Part shown: piece after piece, positions 34,172 to 42,577 of the stretch
How the letters are laid out: each line of letters opens with the position of its first letter
Position numbering within the stretch: the first letter of the stretch is position 1
Assembly (NCBI GenBank): GCA_030835125.1
Contig: JAUQWM010000040.1
Coordinates: forward strand, 62,001-126,000
Origin: Gemmatimonadaceae bacterium
GTDB taxonomy: Bacteria; Gemmatimonadota; Gemmatimonadetes; Gemmatimonadales; Gemmatimonadaceae
Direction: 5' to 3'
Length of the DNA stretch: 64,000 bases
The notes under the pieces: model-generated
Databases searched by the model: none
What the model saw: the letters and a program-made list of their open reading frames with translations, nothing else
Told to the model about the DNA's origin: nothing
Translations under genes and position numbers: made by a program

Positions 34172-35635
34172 TCACACCATGGCGAGGAGCGCGTCCGTCA
34201 TTTCGTCGACGGTCTGGATGACGCGGGTGGCGGCGACGTACGCCTGCTGGAACTGCATCAGCTTCGTCAGTTCCTCGTCGAGGGAGACGCCGCTGATCGA
34301 CAGGCGGCGCTGGTCCGTGCTCGACGCGAGCGTGGCATGCACGTCGTGAGACCGTGAAGCCCGCTGCGCGCTGATCCCGACGTCGGCGACGGACTGGCGG
34401 TAGGACTCGGCGTACGACACGCCGGGGGCGAGCCCGACCTGGGTCGCGAACGAGGCCCCCATCCTGGTGGCGAGGTCCGCCATGCCCTGCGCATCGCGCA
34501 ACGCAGCGAGCGCGTTCGCGACGGTGGTGTTCCCCGGGGCGTTCTGGACATCACCGGCCGCGATCACGTTCACGTCGGCGGTGACTTCCGCGGAGAGGGT
34601 CATCGTGGCCGCCGTCGTTCCGGCCGCGTTGAAGAAGTTCACGCGGGAGCCGGTCGGCGGCGTCAGGGGATTCCAGTTGGAACCGCCCAGCAGGTCGCCG
34701 GCAGCGGTCCAGCCGCTGGCGTGGTACTCGTTCACGCCGTTCACCACGGCGCGGGCCATGGCGTCGAGTTCTGCGCGGAACGTCCCGAGGTCCTGGTTCA
34801 CGAAGTCCATCAGCGCGACCATCGACCCGGTCGCGCCCAGTGAGGGCTCGGCATCACCGACGACAGCGATCGAGACGCTGCTGACGCCGCCGCGGACTTC
34901 GAGGGCCTTCACCGCGGTTCCCGACACGAGTGCCCGGTTCCCGAGATAGACCGAGACGGTCCCGTCGGACTGTCCTTCAGACCTCGACACGCCGAGCAGC
35001 GCCAGGCTGTCGAGCAGCTTGTCCCGGGCATCGCGCAGATCGGGCGCCTGGTTCCCCGCCGACTCGGCGGCGGTGATCCGGCCGTTGAGGTCCGCCACCG
35101 CGCTGAGCTGTCCGTTGATCTGCTGCACGGACTGCTGAAGCTGGGTGCGGGCATTGGCGCCGAGTTCGTCGAGCTGCCCGGAGAACGCACGGAACTGGGA
35201 GGCCACGGCGTCGCCGCGTTGGCGCAGGACGCTCCGGGCACTCGTGCTCGTGGGGTTCGCCGCGAGGTCGGACCAGGCGTTCCAGAACTGGTCGAGGGTC
35301 GCGGAGAGCCCCGTGTCCGAGGGTTCGCGAAGGACGCTCTCGAGCCGGGAGAGGAGGTCGGCGCGGAGGCCGAAGCCTGACGCATCCGCCGCCTCACGCC
35401 GATAGTTGGTGTCGAGGACGGTGTCGCGGGCGCGGACGATGTCACTGACGTCCACGCCGGTCCCGAGGGACCCGAAGGTGAGGGCCAGTGGCGTGCGCGT
35501 CGAGAACTCCGCGCGCTGGCGCGAGTAGCCCTCCGTCTCGGCATTCGCGATGTTGTGCGACGCCACCTGCATCGCCGCCTGGTTGGCGGCGATCGCGGTG
35601 CGCGCGACGCTGAAGATGCTTCCGATGGTAGACAT
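34172..35635 (-). CDS. flgK: Flagellar hook-associated protein 1
   Basis: 487 residues from the ATG at 35635, where the conserved N-terminus MSTIGSIFSVARTAIAANQA begins; the frame is open further upstream but that part belongs to flgN. First hook-filament junction protein, exported by the flagellar type III system. The N-terminal rod/hook motif VASHNIANAETEGYSRQR and the C-terminal LDEELTKLMQFQQAYVAATR are both present. Its start codon overlaps the flgN stop. Confidence 0.96.
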   Translation of the reverse strand: MSTIGSIFSVARTAIAANQAAMQVASHNIANAETEGYSRQRAEFSTRTPLALTFGSLGTGVDVSDIVRARDTVLDTNYRREAADASGFGLRADLLSRLESVLREPSDTGLSATLDQFWNAWSDLAANPTSTSARSVLRQRGDAVASQFRAFSGQLDELGANARTQLQQSVQQINGQLSAVADLNGRITAAESAGNQAPDLRDARDKLLDSLALLGVSRSEGQSDGTVSVYLGNRALVSGTAVKALEVRGGVSSVSIAVVGDAEPSLGATGSMVALMDFVNQDLGTFRAELDAMARAVVNGVNEYHASGWTAAGDLLGGSNWNPLTPPTGSRVNFFNAAGTTAATMTLSAEVTADVNVIAAGDVQNAPGNTTVANALAALRDAQGMADLATRMGASFATQVGLAPGVSYAESYRQSVADVGISAQRASRSHDVHATLASSTDQRRLSISGVSLDEELTKLMQFQQAYVAATRVIQTVDEMTDALLAMV

Positions 35636-36162
35636 CAGGCTTGCCGGTTCAGCAGCCTGGCGCCCGGCGCCTGGCCGCGGTCGTTGACGTCCGGATAACC
35701 CGCCGCAGGTGGAGTCCCGCCGGCCGCGAGGCAGCGGAAGAACTCGTCGCCAACGGAAAGTCCCTGCTGGAGGACGTCGCGATTGACGGCCACCTCGCGC
35801 GACAGTGCGTAGGCCGATGCCTCCAACTCCGCGCCGGCCTGACGCAGCGCCTCGGTGCTCTGGCTTCCGAGCGCATCGCACAGGTGACGGGGAGCGGTTT
35901 CCTCATCGCAGCCCAGCCGCGCCAGCAGCGTGCGCCGCCGGGTGCGCGCCTCGCCGAGCGTGAGCAGGAGTCGCTGCAACGCGAAGACGGAATCGTCGAG
36001 CGCCTCGAGGTCGTCACTGGCGATCGCGGCGCGCTGGCGCATCATGATCGCCCTGGTTTCATCGAGCAACCGGCGTTCCGAGTGCAGCGTGTCGATGAGT
36101 CCATTGATGAGCCGCACGTGCGGCTCGGCTGCGGCAGGCCGTTCCACGGCCGTTGCGGTCAT
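35635..36162 (-). CDS. flgN: FlgN-family export chaperone
   Basis: 175 residues. Helical protein of FlgN type, expected to escort FlgK and FlgL to the export gate. It has the long helices with LDETRAIMMRQRAAIASDDLE and LEASAYALSREVAVNRDVL. Position directly before flgK with a 1-base overlap supports the call, since sequence conservation in this family is low. It overlaps flgJ by 4 bases. Confidence 0.85.
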   Translation of the reverse strand: MTATAVERPAAAEPHVRLINGLIDTLHSERRLLDETRAIMMRQRAAIASDDLEALDDSVFALQRLLLTLGEARTRRRTLLARLGCDEETAPRHLCDALGSQSTEALRQAGAELEASAYALSREVAVNRDVLQQGLSVGDEFFRCLAAGGTPPAAGYPDVNDRGQAPGARLLNRQA

Positions 36163-36515
36163 GCAGGCCCCCGGGCCTTGCCCGTGGCCGGCGCCTCAGC
36201 CGGCTCGGTGATGTCGCCCGCGGGCTGGAGCCCCGGGCGAAGCTGTCGCATCATGGCCCACTCGAGGCCATCGTCGTCCCAGGATCCGGGGACCATCGCG
36301 GCCAGGTGCCCGTCGAGAAGGCCGGCGAACATCTCCTCACCGGCGCCCCCGTCGACGAGGCCGCCTTCGGGAACGGTCTGGCGCATCGCCGTGAAGAGCT
36401 GCTGCACGAAGACGCCTTCGAGCTGCTGGATCGCGCCACGCAGGCGGTCCTGTTCCGCGGCAGCGCGCCGCGATCCGTCAAGCAATACGCCGGGTGTCCC
36501 GGCAATCCCGTTCAT
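36159..36515 (-). CDS. flgJ: FlgJ-type rod-binding protein, lacking a hydrolase domain
   Basis: 118 residues. Rod-binding domain only: LEGVFVQQLFTAMRQTVPEGGLVDGGAGEEMF corresponds to the conserved FlgJ N-terminal region (residues 33-64, quoted in parts such as LEGVFVQQLF). The C-terminal muramidase of proteobacterial FlgJ is absent. Another enzyme must therefore open the peptidoglycan for the rod; see the M15-like domain in fliK. It overlaps flgI and flgN by 4 bases. Confidence 0.9.
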   Translation of the reverse strand: MNGIAGTPGVLLDGSRRAAAEQDRLRGAIQQLEGVFVQQLFTAMRQTVPEGGLVDGGAGEEMFAGLLDGHLAAMVPGSWDDDGLEWAMMRQLRPGLQPAGDITEPAEAPATGKARGPA

Positions 36516-37693
36516 CGCGTAATTACCTCGGCCGTGATGGCGCCCGCCTGACGGAGGGCCTCGAAGACTTGTGCGACCAATGCGCCCGGCGTTCGCGCGG
36601 TATGCAGGACAGCGGCGAGATCCTGGACACTGGATCCCGCGCGGACGAGCAGCGCTCCCGACGGCGACTGCTGGCTAGTATCGGCAGGCTGGGCGCCAAT
36701 CGACACTGTGATCCCGCCCACACTTACCATTCCCGGCCCGATCGTCAGGTCGCCGCCCGCCACAACCGTCCCCTGGCGCGCATCGATGACGATGCGGGCG
36801 GGGCGGATCGGCGTTATGCGCAACTCGGCGATCCGGGCAAGCGTGGCGGCCGCCGCCGAGTCCGGGACAGTGAGGGCGACGGATCCCGGATCCTCCACGC
36901 GCGCGCTGCCGGGGCCGATGACGCTGTCGATCACCGCGGCGATTCGCGCGGCCGTGCCGATGTCGGGCTGGCGCAGGAGGAGCCGCTTCGCCCCGGTTGC
37001 CGCCGGGCGAGGCAGGTCGGATTCGAGCAGGCCGCCTGACGGGATGCGGCCACTCGCCTCGACGATGGTGGCCCGTCGGCGGGTGCCGACGACCTGGTCG
37101 TCCACGATCATGGGTCCCTGGGCTGCGCCGAACGCCTCGCCATTGGCCTCGGCCACGAGGGGGGTCATCCAGAGCACGCCGCCGCGCAGCGAGCGCGCGT
37201 CACCCACGGACGCGACCTGGACGTCGAAGCGGCCACCGGCGCGAAGCCAGGGGGACACCTCCGCGGTGACGAGAACCGCGGCGACGTTGCGCGTCCGGAG
37301 GAGTTCCGGCGGTACCGAGACATCGAATCGGCGAAGCAGGTTCGCGATGGACTGCACCGTGTGCGCCGACGAGCGCCCGCTGCCGGTCTGGTCACCGGTG
37401 CCGGTCAACCCCGTGACGATTCCATATCCCACCAGGCGGACTGGCGCGGACTCGTTCACCGACGCGACGTCGCGAATCGGGACGGTCCCCTGCGCATCGG
37501 CGGTCGTGACGATCGCGGCCAGCAGCGCGCCGAAGACGCCGAGGAAGAGCCGGGCCAGCCGGCTCACGTTGCGCGTGACGGCGATCCAGGAACCGGTGAT
37601 CGCGGCAGCGCCGCGCGAGCGCGGGCGTTCGGGGATCGCGGTCCAGCCGTGAGGCGCATCGCCGGCGCTGATGCGCCGGTGCGTGCTGGTCAT
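36512..37693 (-). CDS. flgI: Flagellar P-ring protein FlgI
   Basis: 393 residues from the ATG at 37693 that overlaps the flgH stop as TAATG; ATG 37702 is also possible. A signal peptide is evident only after about 42 residues (LFLGVFGALLAAIVTTADAQ), so GTG 37567 would give a more normal precursor of 351 residues. FlgI features: VRLVGYGIVTGLTGTGDQTG, ARSLRGGVLWMTPLV and the C-terminal FEALRQAGAITAEVI. It forms the periplasmic bushing around the rod, assembled with FlgA. Confidence 0.94.
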   Translation of the reverse strand: MTSTHRRISAGDAPHGWTAIPERPRSRGAAAITGSWIAVTRNVSRLARLFLGVFGALLAAIVTTADAQGTVPIRDVASVNESAPVRLVGYGIVTGLTGTGDQTGSGRSSAHTVQSIANLLRRFDVSVPPELLRTRNVAAVLVTAEVSPWLRAGGRFDVQVASVGDARSLRGGVLWMTPLVAEANGEAFGAAQGPMIVDDQVVGTRRRATIVEASGRIPSGGLLESDLPRPAATGAKRLLLRQPDIGTAARIAAVIDSVIGPGSARVEDPGSVALTVPDSAAAATLARIAELRITPIRPARIVIDARQGTVVAGGDLTIGPGMVSVGGITVSIGAQPADTSQQSPSGALLVRAGSSVQDLAAVLHTARTPGALVAQVFEALRQAGAITAEVITR

Positions 37694-38349
37694 TACGGCC
37701 ATATCAGCCCCACGATCCGCCCGATGATGCCGCTGCGCGGCCGGTCGAGCCCCTTCGACGTATAGACGATGCGCGCGTCGGCGATGGCCGCCGACTCCAC
37801 GATGTCCCGGGCGTCGACGTCCTGCGGCCGGAGCACTCCGGTGAGCGTCATTTCCTGCTTCGCCTTGTCGACATCGATGATCTTCGAGCCCTTGACCTGC
37901 AGCAGGCCTTCGGGCGTGACGGCCACGACGCGAACGGGGATCACCCCGATGTAGCGGCTGCCCCGCGTCGCCTGTCCGCGGCTGCGCGAAGCGCCGCGGT
38001 CGGCCGACTCGAACCCGCCACTGATCGGTCCGATGCTGCTGACCGATGCCGGGGTCGGCGGATCGGCGCCGACTCCCATCTGCCGTTCGCGTGACGCCTC
38101 GGACACCGTGCCCTTGTCCGCGGTGGCGAGGGCATACTCGTCGACCGCGACCTTGATGATGTCGCCCACGCCGAACGCCCGCCGATCGGAGGTCCAGCTG
38201 GTCATGCGGCGCCTGGGGGCGGACGCGGCCGCGGTGGTGTCCGGCGCGACCGGTGCCTGCGCGGCCGCATGGGACGCGCCGAGCATGGCCCACACGGCGA
38301 GTGCGGCGAGCTTCGGAGCCGTGGTCAGTTTGCGTGTCATCGGATTCAA
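37693..38349 (-). CDS. flgH: Flagellar L-ring protein FlgH, without lipidation cysteine
   Basis: 218 residues. Outer-membrane ring protein. It has a cleavable-type signal (LAALAVWAMLGASHAAAQ) but no cysteine anywhere, so it lacks the lipobox that most FlgH proteins carry. Conserved parts: VGDIIKVAVDEYALATADKG, YIGVIPVRVVAVTPEGLLQV, MTLTGVLRPQDVDARDIVES and the C-terminal IGRIVGL. It overlaps flgA by 4 bases and flgI by 1. Confidence 0.95.
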   Translation of the reverse strand: MNPMTRKLTTAPKLAALAVWAMLGASHAAAQAPVAPDTTAAASAPRRRMTSWTSDRRAFGVGDIIKVAVDEYALATADKGTVSEASRERQMGVGADPPTPASVSSIGPISGGFESADRGASRSRGQATRGSRYIGVIPVRVVAVTPEGLLQVKGSKIIDVDKAKQEMTLTGVLRPQDVDARDIVESAAIADARIVYTSKGLDRPRSGIIGRIVGLIWP

Positions 38350-38807
38350 CGGGTCGATTCGGGAAGCGTCACGACGTTGCCCGGGCCGGACACGATGGCG
38401 AGCACACGCCGCCTGGCGTCGAGGCGCACGGGGATCGTGTCGCCGAGAGCGCCGGCCGACAGGCTGGTGGCGGAGAGGACGAGCTGGATGCCGGCGCGCT
38501 CGACGGTGTAGCGCACGGCGCGACCGGACTGGATGACCGCGGCTGGCGCCACCGCGGGGGGCCGCAGGGCCTCGCCGGGCTGGATGACGCGGCGCGCGAT
38601 CCAGCCGGGTGCCACCGGATTCCGCGAACCGGTCCCGGGGGCCGCGACAAAGTCACCCTCGCTGAGCGTGGCGCCGCGCGCGATGCGCCGCGCCGCCACG
38701 GCACTGGTCGTGTCGGCCTGTGCGCCGCCTGCCGCGGGCCATGCCAGCACCGCCATCGCGGCGAGCGCGATACGCGTGACCAGGGAAACGAGGGGGTGGA
38801 GGCGCAT
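38346..38807 (-). CDS. flgA: Flagella basal body P-ring formation chaperone FlgA
   Basis: 153 residues. Signal peptide (about 1-29), then an SAF-type domain: AARRIARGATLSEGDFV, IARRVIQPGEALRPPAV and the C-terminal VRLDARRRVLAIVSGPG. It escorts FlgI in the periplasm. It is placed between flgG and flgH, consistent with its role in ring assembly. Confidence 0.93.
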   Translation of the reverse strand: MRLHPLVSLVTRIALAAMAVLAWPAAGGAQADTTSAVAARRIARGATLSEGDFVAAPGTGSRNPVAPGWIARRVIQPGEALRPPAVAPAAVIQSGRAVRYTVERAGIQLVLSATSLSAGALGDTIPVRLDARRRVLAIVSGPGNVVTLPESTR

Positions 38808-38809
38808 GG

Positions 38810-39598
38810 TCAGCGAATCAACCCGTTGGCGATCTGCATCATCTCTTCGGCGTTGCGGATGGCCTTCGAGTTGATCTCGTAGGCACGCATCGCGGTGATC
38901 ATGTCGACCATCTCCTGGACGATCTCGACGTTGCTGCCCTCGAGGTGGCCCTGGAGGAGTCGCCCGAAGCCCTCGTCCTGCGGGAAGCCGGTGATGGCGG
39001 CGCCGGAGGCGGGCGTCTCGACCAGCAGGTTCTCGCCAACGGCCTCGAGCCCGGTGGGGTTCACGAAGCGGGCGAGTTCGATGCGCCCGATCTCCTGGAC
39101 ATCGGCGGCGTTCCCGGCGGTGATGGAGACCACGCCGGTGGCCGAGATGGAAACGTTGGCGGCGTCGGTCGGGATGCGAATCCCGGGCAGCACGGTGTAA
39201 CCGCCCGAGGTGATGAGCGTTCCCGAGTCGGAGATCCCGAAGCTGCCGTCCCGCGTGTAGGCGAGCTGGCCGTTAGGCGTCTGGACCTGGAAGAAGCCAT
39301 CGCCCTCGATGGCGACGTCGAGCGGCCGCGACGTGGGCTCGACCGGCCCCTGCGCGTGCAGGCGCTGCACGGCGGAGAGGTGCGTGCCGCGGCCGACCTG
39401 GATCGACGGCATCGTGTTGTTGTCCGGCGTGCCGACGATCGAGGGACCCTGCACGGTCTGGTACAGCAGGTCCTCGAAGTGCGCGCGGCTCCGCTTGAAG
39501 GCGGAGGTATTCACGTTCGCCAGGTTGTTGGCGATGACTTCGGTCCGGATCTGCTGCGCCAGCATGCCGGTGGCGGCGGTTCGGAGGGCGGGGTTCAT
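38810..39598 (-). CDS. flgG: Flagellar distal rod protein FlgG
   Basis: 262 residues. N-terminal rod motif TEVIANNLANVNTSAFKRSR, the core QVQTPNGQLAYTRDGSF, and the C-terminal LEGSNVEIVQEMVDMITAMRAYE typical of FlgG. Length matches the family (about 260). Exported by the flagellar type III system. A heptamer repeat array lies immediately upstream of its start, between it and flgF. Confidence 0.97.
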   Translation of the reverse strand: MNPALRTAATGMLAQQIRTEVIANNLANVNTSAFKRSRAHFEDLLYQTVQGPSIVGTPDNNTMPSIQVGRGTHLSAVQRLHAQGPVEPTSRPLDVAIEGDGFFQVQTPNGQLAYTRDGSFGISDSGTLITSGGYTVLPGIRIPTDAANVSISATGVVSITAGNAADVQEIGRIELARFVNPTGLEAVGENLLVETPASGAAITGFPQDEGFGRLLQGHLEGSNVEIVQEMVDMITAMRAYEINSKAIRNAEEMMQIANGLIR

Positions 39599-39618
39599 GG
39601 CAGGGTAGATGGCAGAGG

Positions 39619-39664
39619 GCAGATTGCAGAGTGCAGATTGCAGAGTGCAGATTGCAGAGTGCAG
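39619..39664. repeat. Heptamer tandem repeat GCAGATT/GCAGAGT
   Basis: Six alternating units (GCAGATT, GCAGAGT) plus a partial one fill most of the 72-base gap between flgF and flgG. GCAGAGT is the reverse complement phase of the CTGCACT array at 24681-24729. Confidence 0.95.
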
Positions 39665-39670
39665 GTGTTG

Positions 39671-40387
39671 TCAGGCGGGCTTGGCGATGTCGTTCGCGAT
39701 CGTGGCGCGGATGCCGTCGAGCGTGGAAAGCACCTTCTGAGCGAATGCGTAGTTACGGTTGATCTCGATCATGTCGATCAGCGTCGAGACGCTGTTGACG
39801 TTGCTCTCCTCGAGGGTCCCCTGGCGCACCTCGCGCGCGGGGCCGTCCACGGACGCGCGTGACGCGTCGGGCAGGTAGCGGCCGCCGCCCTCGTGCTGCA
39901 GCGAGCCGGTGCCGCCGCGCTCCACGCGCAACTGGTCGATCTTGACCCCGTTCACCCGCACGACACCGGCGGTGTCGATCGCCAGGTCGGTGACGTCGAG
40001 CGGGCGGCCTTCCGGATCACGGGTGAGCCGGATGGCGCCGCGTTCGCCCAGCACCCGGTTCCCATCGGTGTCGGCGAGGTAGCCTTCCGTATCGAGCCGC
40101 CAGGCCCCATGGCGCGTCCAGCGTTCACCCTGCGGGGTGCTCACCACGAAGAACCCGTCGCCACCAAGGCCCGCGTCGAACGCGTTGCCGGTGGGTCGCA
40201 GCATGCCGCCGCGCCGGTCGGTCATGGCCTGCGCCACCGGGAGGTCCCCATCGAGCAGTTGCGCAAACACCCGCTCGGCGCGGAACCCGTCGGTCGACGC
40301 GTTCGCGAGGTTGTTCGCGACGACCTCCTGTCGCCGCTCCCAGTAGCGAAGCGCGCTTGCGGCACTGGCGATTCCGTCAGTCTTCAT
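39671..40387 (-). CDS. flgF: Flagellar rod protein FlgF
   Basis: 238 residues. Rod/hook family protein with N-terminal RQEVVANNLANASTDGFRAE, core GGDGFFVVSTPQGERWTRHG and C-terminal LEESNVNSVSTLIDMIEINR. The shorter core and position before flgG identify it as FlgF (proximal rod) rather than FlgG. It starts a sub-cluster after a 98-base gap that has no clear promoter. Confidence 0.93.
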   Translation of the reverse strand: MKTDGIASAASALRYWERRQEVVANNLANASTDGFRAERVFAQLLDGDLPVAQAMTDRRGGMLRPTGNAFDAGLGGDGFFVVSTPQGERWTRHGAWRLDTEGYLADTDGNRVLGERGAIRLTRDPEGRPLDVTDLAIDTAGVVRVNGVKIDQLRVERGGTGSLQHEGGGRYLPDASRASVDGPAREVRQGTLEESNVNSVSTLIDMIEINRNYAFAQKVLSTLDGIRATIANDIAKPA

Positions 40388-40485
40388 TGGTCAGGGGTGT
40401 GGCGTTCGGCGGCCTGTAATGGCAACGATCATGCTCGCCGTGGCAGCGTCGGGTTGTGTTCGGGAAGTGGTTGTCGCGCCGTCGG

Positions 40486-40986
40486 TTAGGCGCTGCGGAC
40501 AGCTGGCGCCGGCGGGGGTGCCCACCTGGACTGGTCGGCAAGACGTGCCGCTTCCGGCCGGACTTGCCGGGCAGTCGCCGCCATGGCCCGCGATACCAGG
40601 AGCGACACGGCGTCATGGGAAAGTCCGGTCTGCCTGGCGATCTCCGACGTGGGGACTCCGCGCCCGATGAGATCCCGCGCCATGTCCGCCTGCGCCGACG
40701 CGGGCATGGGCGCCTGGCGCCTGGACGGCAGTGGCTGTCGTGCCGGCCTGGATTGGCGAGTCTTCCCGTCGCTCCGCGGCGCAGTGCGGCCGGACCGGAG
40801 GGTGACCGGCTGACGTCGACTGCCGCCCACGATGAGGACGGCGACGATGCCCCCAACCGCGACCGCGATGCCAAGCCAGAGTGGCTGCGCCTGCAGCCAG
40901 GTCCACGCGACGGCCGTCGCTGCCTGCAGCATGTCGAGGGCTTCGGCGCCTAACGCCAACGCACGGGTGCCGATGGTCTCGAGCAT
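40486..40986 (-). CDS. Membrane protein with C-terminal helix-turn-helix-like segment
   Basis: 166 residues from ATG 40986; the same frame runs on through fliA but is not coding there. One transmembrane helix (about 34-56, LGIAVAVGGIVAVLIVGG), a basic Arg/Pro-rich linker, then ARDLIGRGVPTSEIARQTGL followed by SHDAVSLLVSRAMAATARQ, a helix-turn-helix pattern. This layout resembles the DUF6115/DUF2802-type proteins that sit in flagellar operons of other phyla. The role is unknown; it follows fliA after 2 bases. Confidence 0.72.
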   Translation of the reverse strand: MLETIGTRALALGAEALDMLQAATAVAWTWLQAQPLWLGIAVAVGGIVAVLIVGGSRRQPVTLRSGRTAPRSDGKTRQSRPARQPLPSRRQAPMPASAQADMARDLIGRGVPTSEIARQTGLSHDAVSLLVSRAMAATARQVRPEAARLADQSRWAPPPAPAVRSA

Positions 40987-40988
40987 CG

Positions 40989-41750
40989 TCAGGCCATCCG
41001 GATCGAGCCCACAGCCTGGCGCAGCTTCGCGAGCGCCTTCGTGCGGATCTGGGAAACGCGCGACTCGGTCAGGCCGAGGACCTTGGCGATCTCGTGCAGC
41101 TTCAGCTCCTCGAAGTAGTACAGCGAGATGACCGTCTGCTCCTGCTCCTTCAGGCCGGCGATGGCCTCGCGGACGATGGCGTGCTCCTGCTCTCGCGCGA
41201 TCTGGTCGTCGGCGGGCGCCTCGTCCTGCAGAATCGCGGCGCCCAGGGCGCCCTCGGTGACGTCCTCGTTGTCCTCGGGCGAGTCGTTGAGCGAGACCTG
41301 CACGGCGCTCTCGGTGTCCGACTCCCAGCGCCACAGCGTCTGGAGGTCGATGCCGAGGTACTCGGCGATCTCGTCGTCACGCACCGCGCGGCCGAAGATG
41401 CGGGTGAGGGTCTCGCGGGCCTGGGCGAGCTGGCGCGTCTTGCGACGGACGGAACGCGGGACGTGGTCCTGGCGCCGCAGCTCGTCGAGCATCGCGCCGC
41501 GAATGCGCGGCACGGCGAACGTGCTGAACGCGAGGCCGCGACCCGGGTCGTACGCGTCGAGCGCGTCGATGAGTCCCAGCGTCCCGCAGCTCACCAGTTC
41601 ATCGACATCGGTCCGCGCCGCGAGCGCGCGGGACACCTGGCGCGCCACGTGGTACACCAGGCTGAGATGCTCGCGCAGGAGCGTCTCGCGGGCACGGTCG
41701 TCACCGTGGGCGACGGCGTGCCACATGCTAACCGAAGTCATGGGTTTCAA
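40989..41750 (-). CDS. fliA: RNA polymerase sigma factor for flagellar genes (sigma-28)
   Basis: 253 residues. Sigma region 2 (VDELVSCGTLGLIDALDAYD, ending FAVPRIRGAMLDELRR), region 3 and region 4 (KEQEQTVISLYYFEELKLHE, LGLTESRVSQIRTKALAKLR) are all present. It should read the late promoters; two matching sites (before motA and flgL) are in this window. No anti-sigma flgM gene was seen. Start ATG 41750 overlaps the flhG stop by 4 bases; ATG 41741 is possible. Confidence 0.96.
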   Translation of the reverse strand: MKPMTSVSMWHAVAHGDDRARETLLREHLSLVYHVARQVSRALAARTDVDELVSCGTLGLIDALDAYDPGRGLAFSTFAVPRIRGAMLDELRRQDHVPRSVRRKTRQLAQARETLTRIFGRAVRDDEIAEYLGIDLQTLWRWESDTESAVQVSLNDSPEDNEDVTEGALGAAILQDEAPADDQIAREQEHAIVREAIAGLKEQEQTVISLYYFEELKLHEIAKVLGLTESRVSQIRTKALAKLRQAVGSIRMA

Positions 41751-42577
41751 CTCCTGCCCCTCGGGGCGTTTGACTGCCGGAAGGCGCCCGGCGCGTCGGT
41801 ATCGAGCAGCGCGTGGCCGATGTCGTGCATCAGGGGCGCGGCCGGCGAGTCCTGGGACGCGACCCGCGTCCCGAGTCCCGCCGTGAGCGCGATGCCGAAC
41901 TGCGGGTCGTCGGGGACGACGCCGGCCAGGTGGACGGTCTTCGACAGGAACCGCACCGTCGCCGCGTTGATGCAGTCGTGCACCAGGTTCGCGATCGGTG
42001 GCGTGACGCGGCTGCCGAGCAGGTCGACGCGCGTCGCGGGATGCCGTTCATGCAGCAGCTTGAGCAGCGCGTAGGTCGCGGTGACGCCGATCCGGTCGCC
42101 GGCGGTCACCGCCAGCACCCGCGATGCGCCCAGCGCGCAGGCGGCGAGGATGGATTCCGCGGAGGACCCCGCGTCCATTACGACGATGTCGTACCGCGGG
42201 AAGAGGGCGGCGACCCGCCCGAACAGGACTCGACGCTCGGCCGGCGGCAGCGTGGACGTGCCCCCGACGCCGCGCGATGGCAACAGCGTCAGGCGGTCAT
42301 CCACCGTCATCAGCAGCGACTCGGGGGTCGCGGCGCCACCGCGCAGGGCGTCGAGATCGACGGTCGGCTCGACGCCCAGCATGGCGTCCAGCGTGCCGAG
42401 CCGGTTGGCGGCATCCACCAGCAACACGTCGCGTCCCTCGGCGGCGAGGGTCGCGGCGAGCATGACGGCGGCGGTCGACGTGCCCACGCCGCCCTTGCCG
42501 GCCGCGAGGGCGAACAGCCGGTGTCCCGGGGCGGGATCCGGCGGGGTATGCGCGACGGTCGCAGCGACGTTCGTCAT
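41747..42577 (-). CDS. flhG: FlhG/MinD-like ATPase with altered P-loop
   Basis: 276 residues. MinD/ParA-type protein that limits flagellar number, acting with FlhF. The deviant Walker A reads GKGGVGTST (about residues 27-35): the signature Lys of KGG is present, but the P-loop Lys before Ser is Thr (codon ACG). Walker B (YDIVVMDAG) is present. Similar loss of the P-loop Lys is known in CpaE/TadZ-type proteins. It may bind ATP weakly or not hydrolyse it. It overlaps flhF and fliA by 4 bases. Confidence 0.92.
   Translation of the reverse strand: MTNVAATVAHTPPDPAPGHRLFALAAGKGGVGTSTAAVMLAATLAAEGRDVLLVDAANRLGTLDAMLGVEPTVDLDALRGGAATPESLLMTVDDRLTLLPSRGVGGTSTLPPAERRVLFGRVAALFPRYDIVVMDAGSSAESILAACALGASRVLAVTAGDRIGVTATYALLKLLHERHPATRVDLLGSRVTPPIANLVHDCINAATVRFLSKTVHLAGVVPDDPQFGIALTAGLGTRVASQDSPAAPLMHDIGHALLDTDAPGAFRQSNAPRGRS

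Noticed and set aside
36670-36690. GCCGATAC on the minus strand inside flgI as a third FliA promoter
   Set aside because: No CTCARG box at 15 bases upstream, and it lies within a conserved coding sequence.
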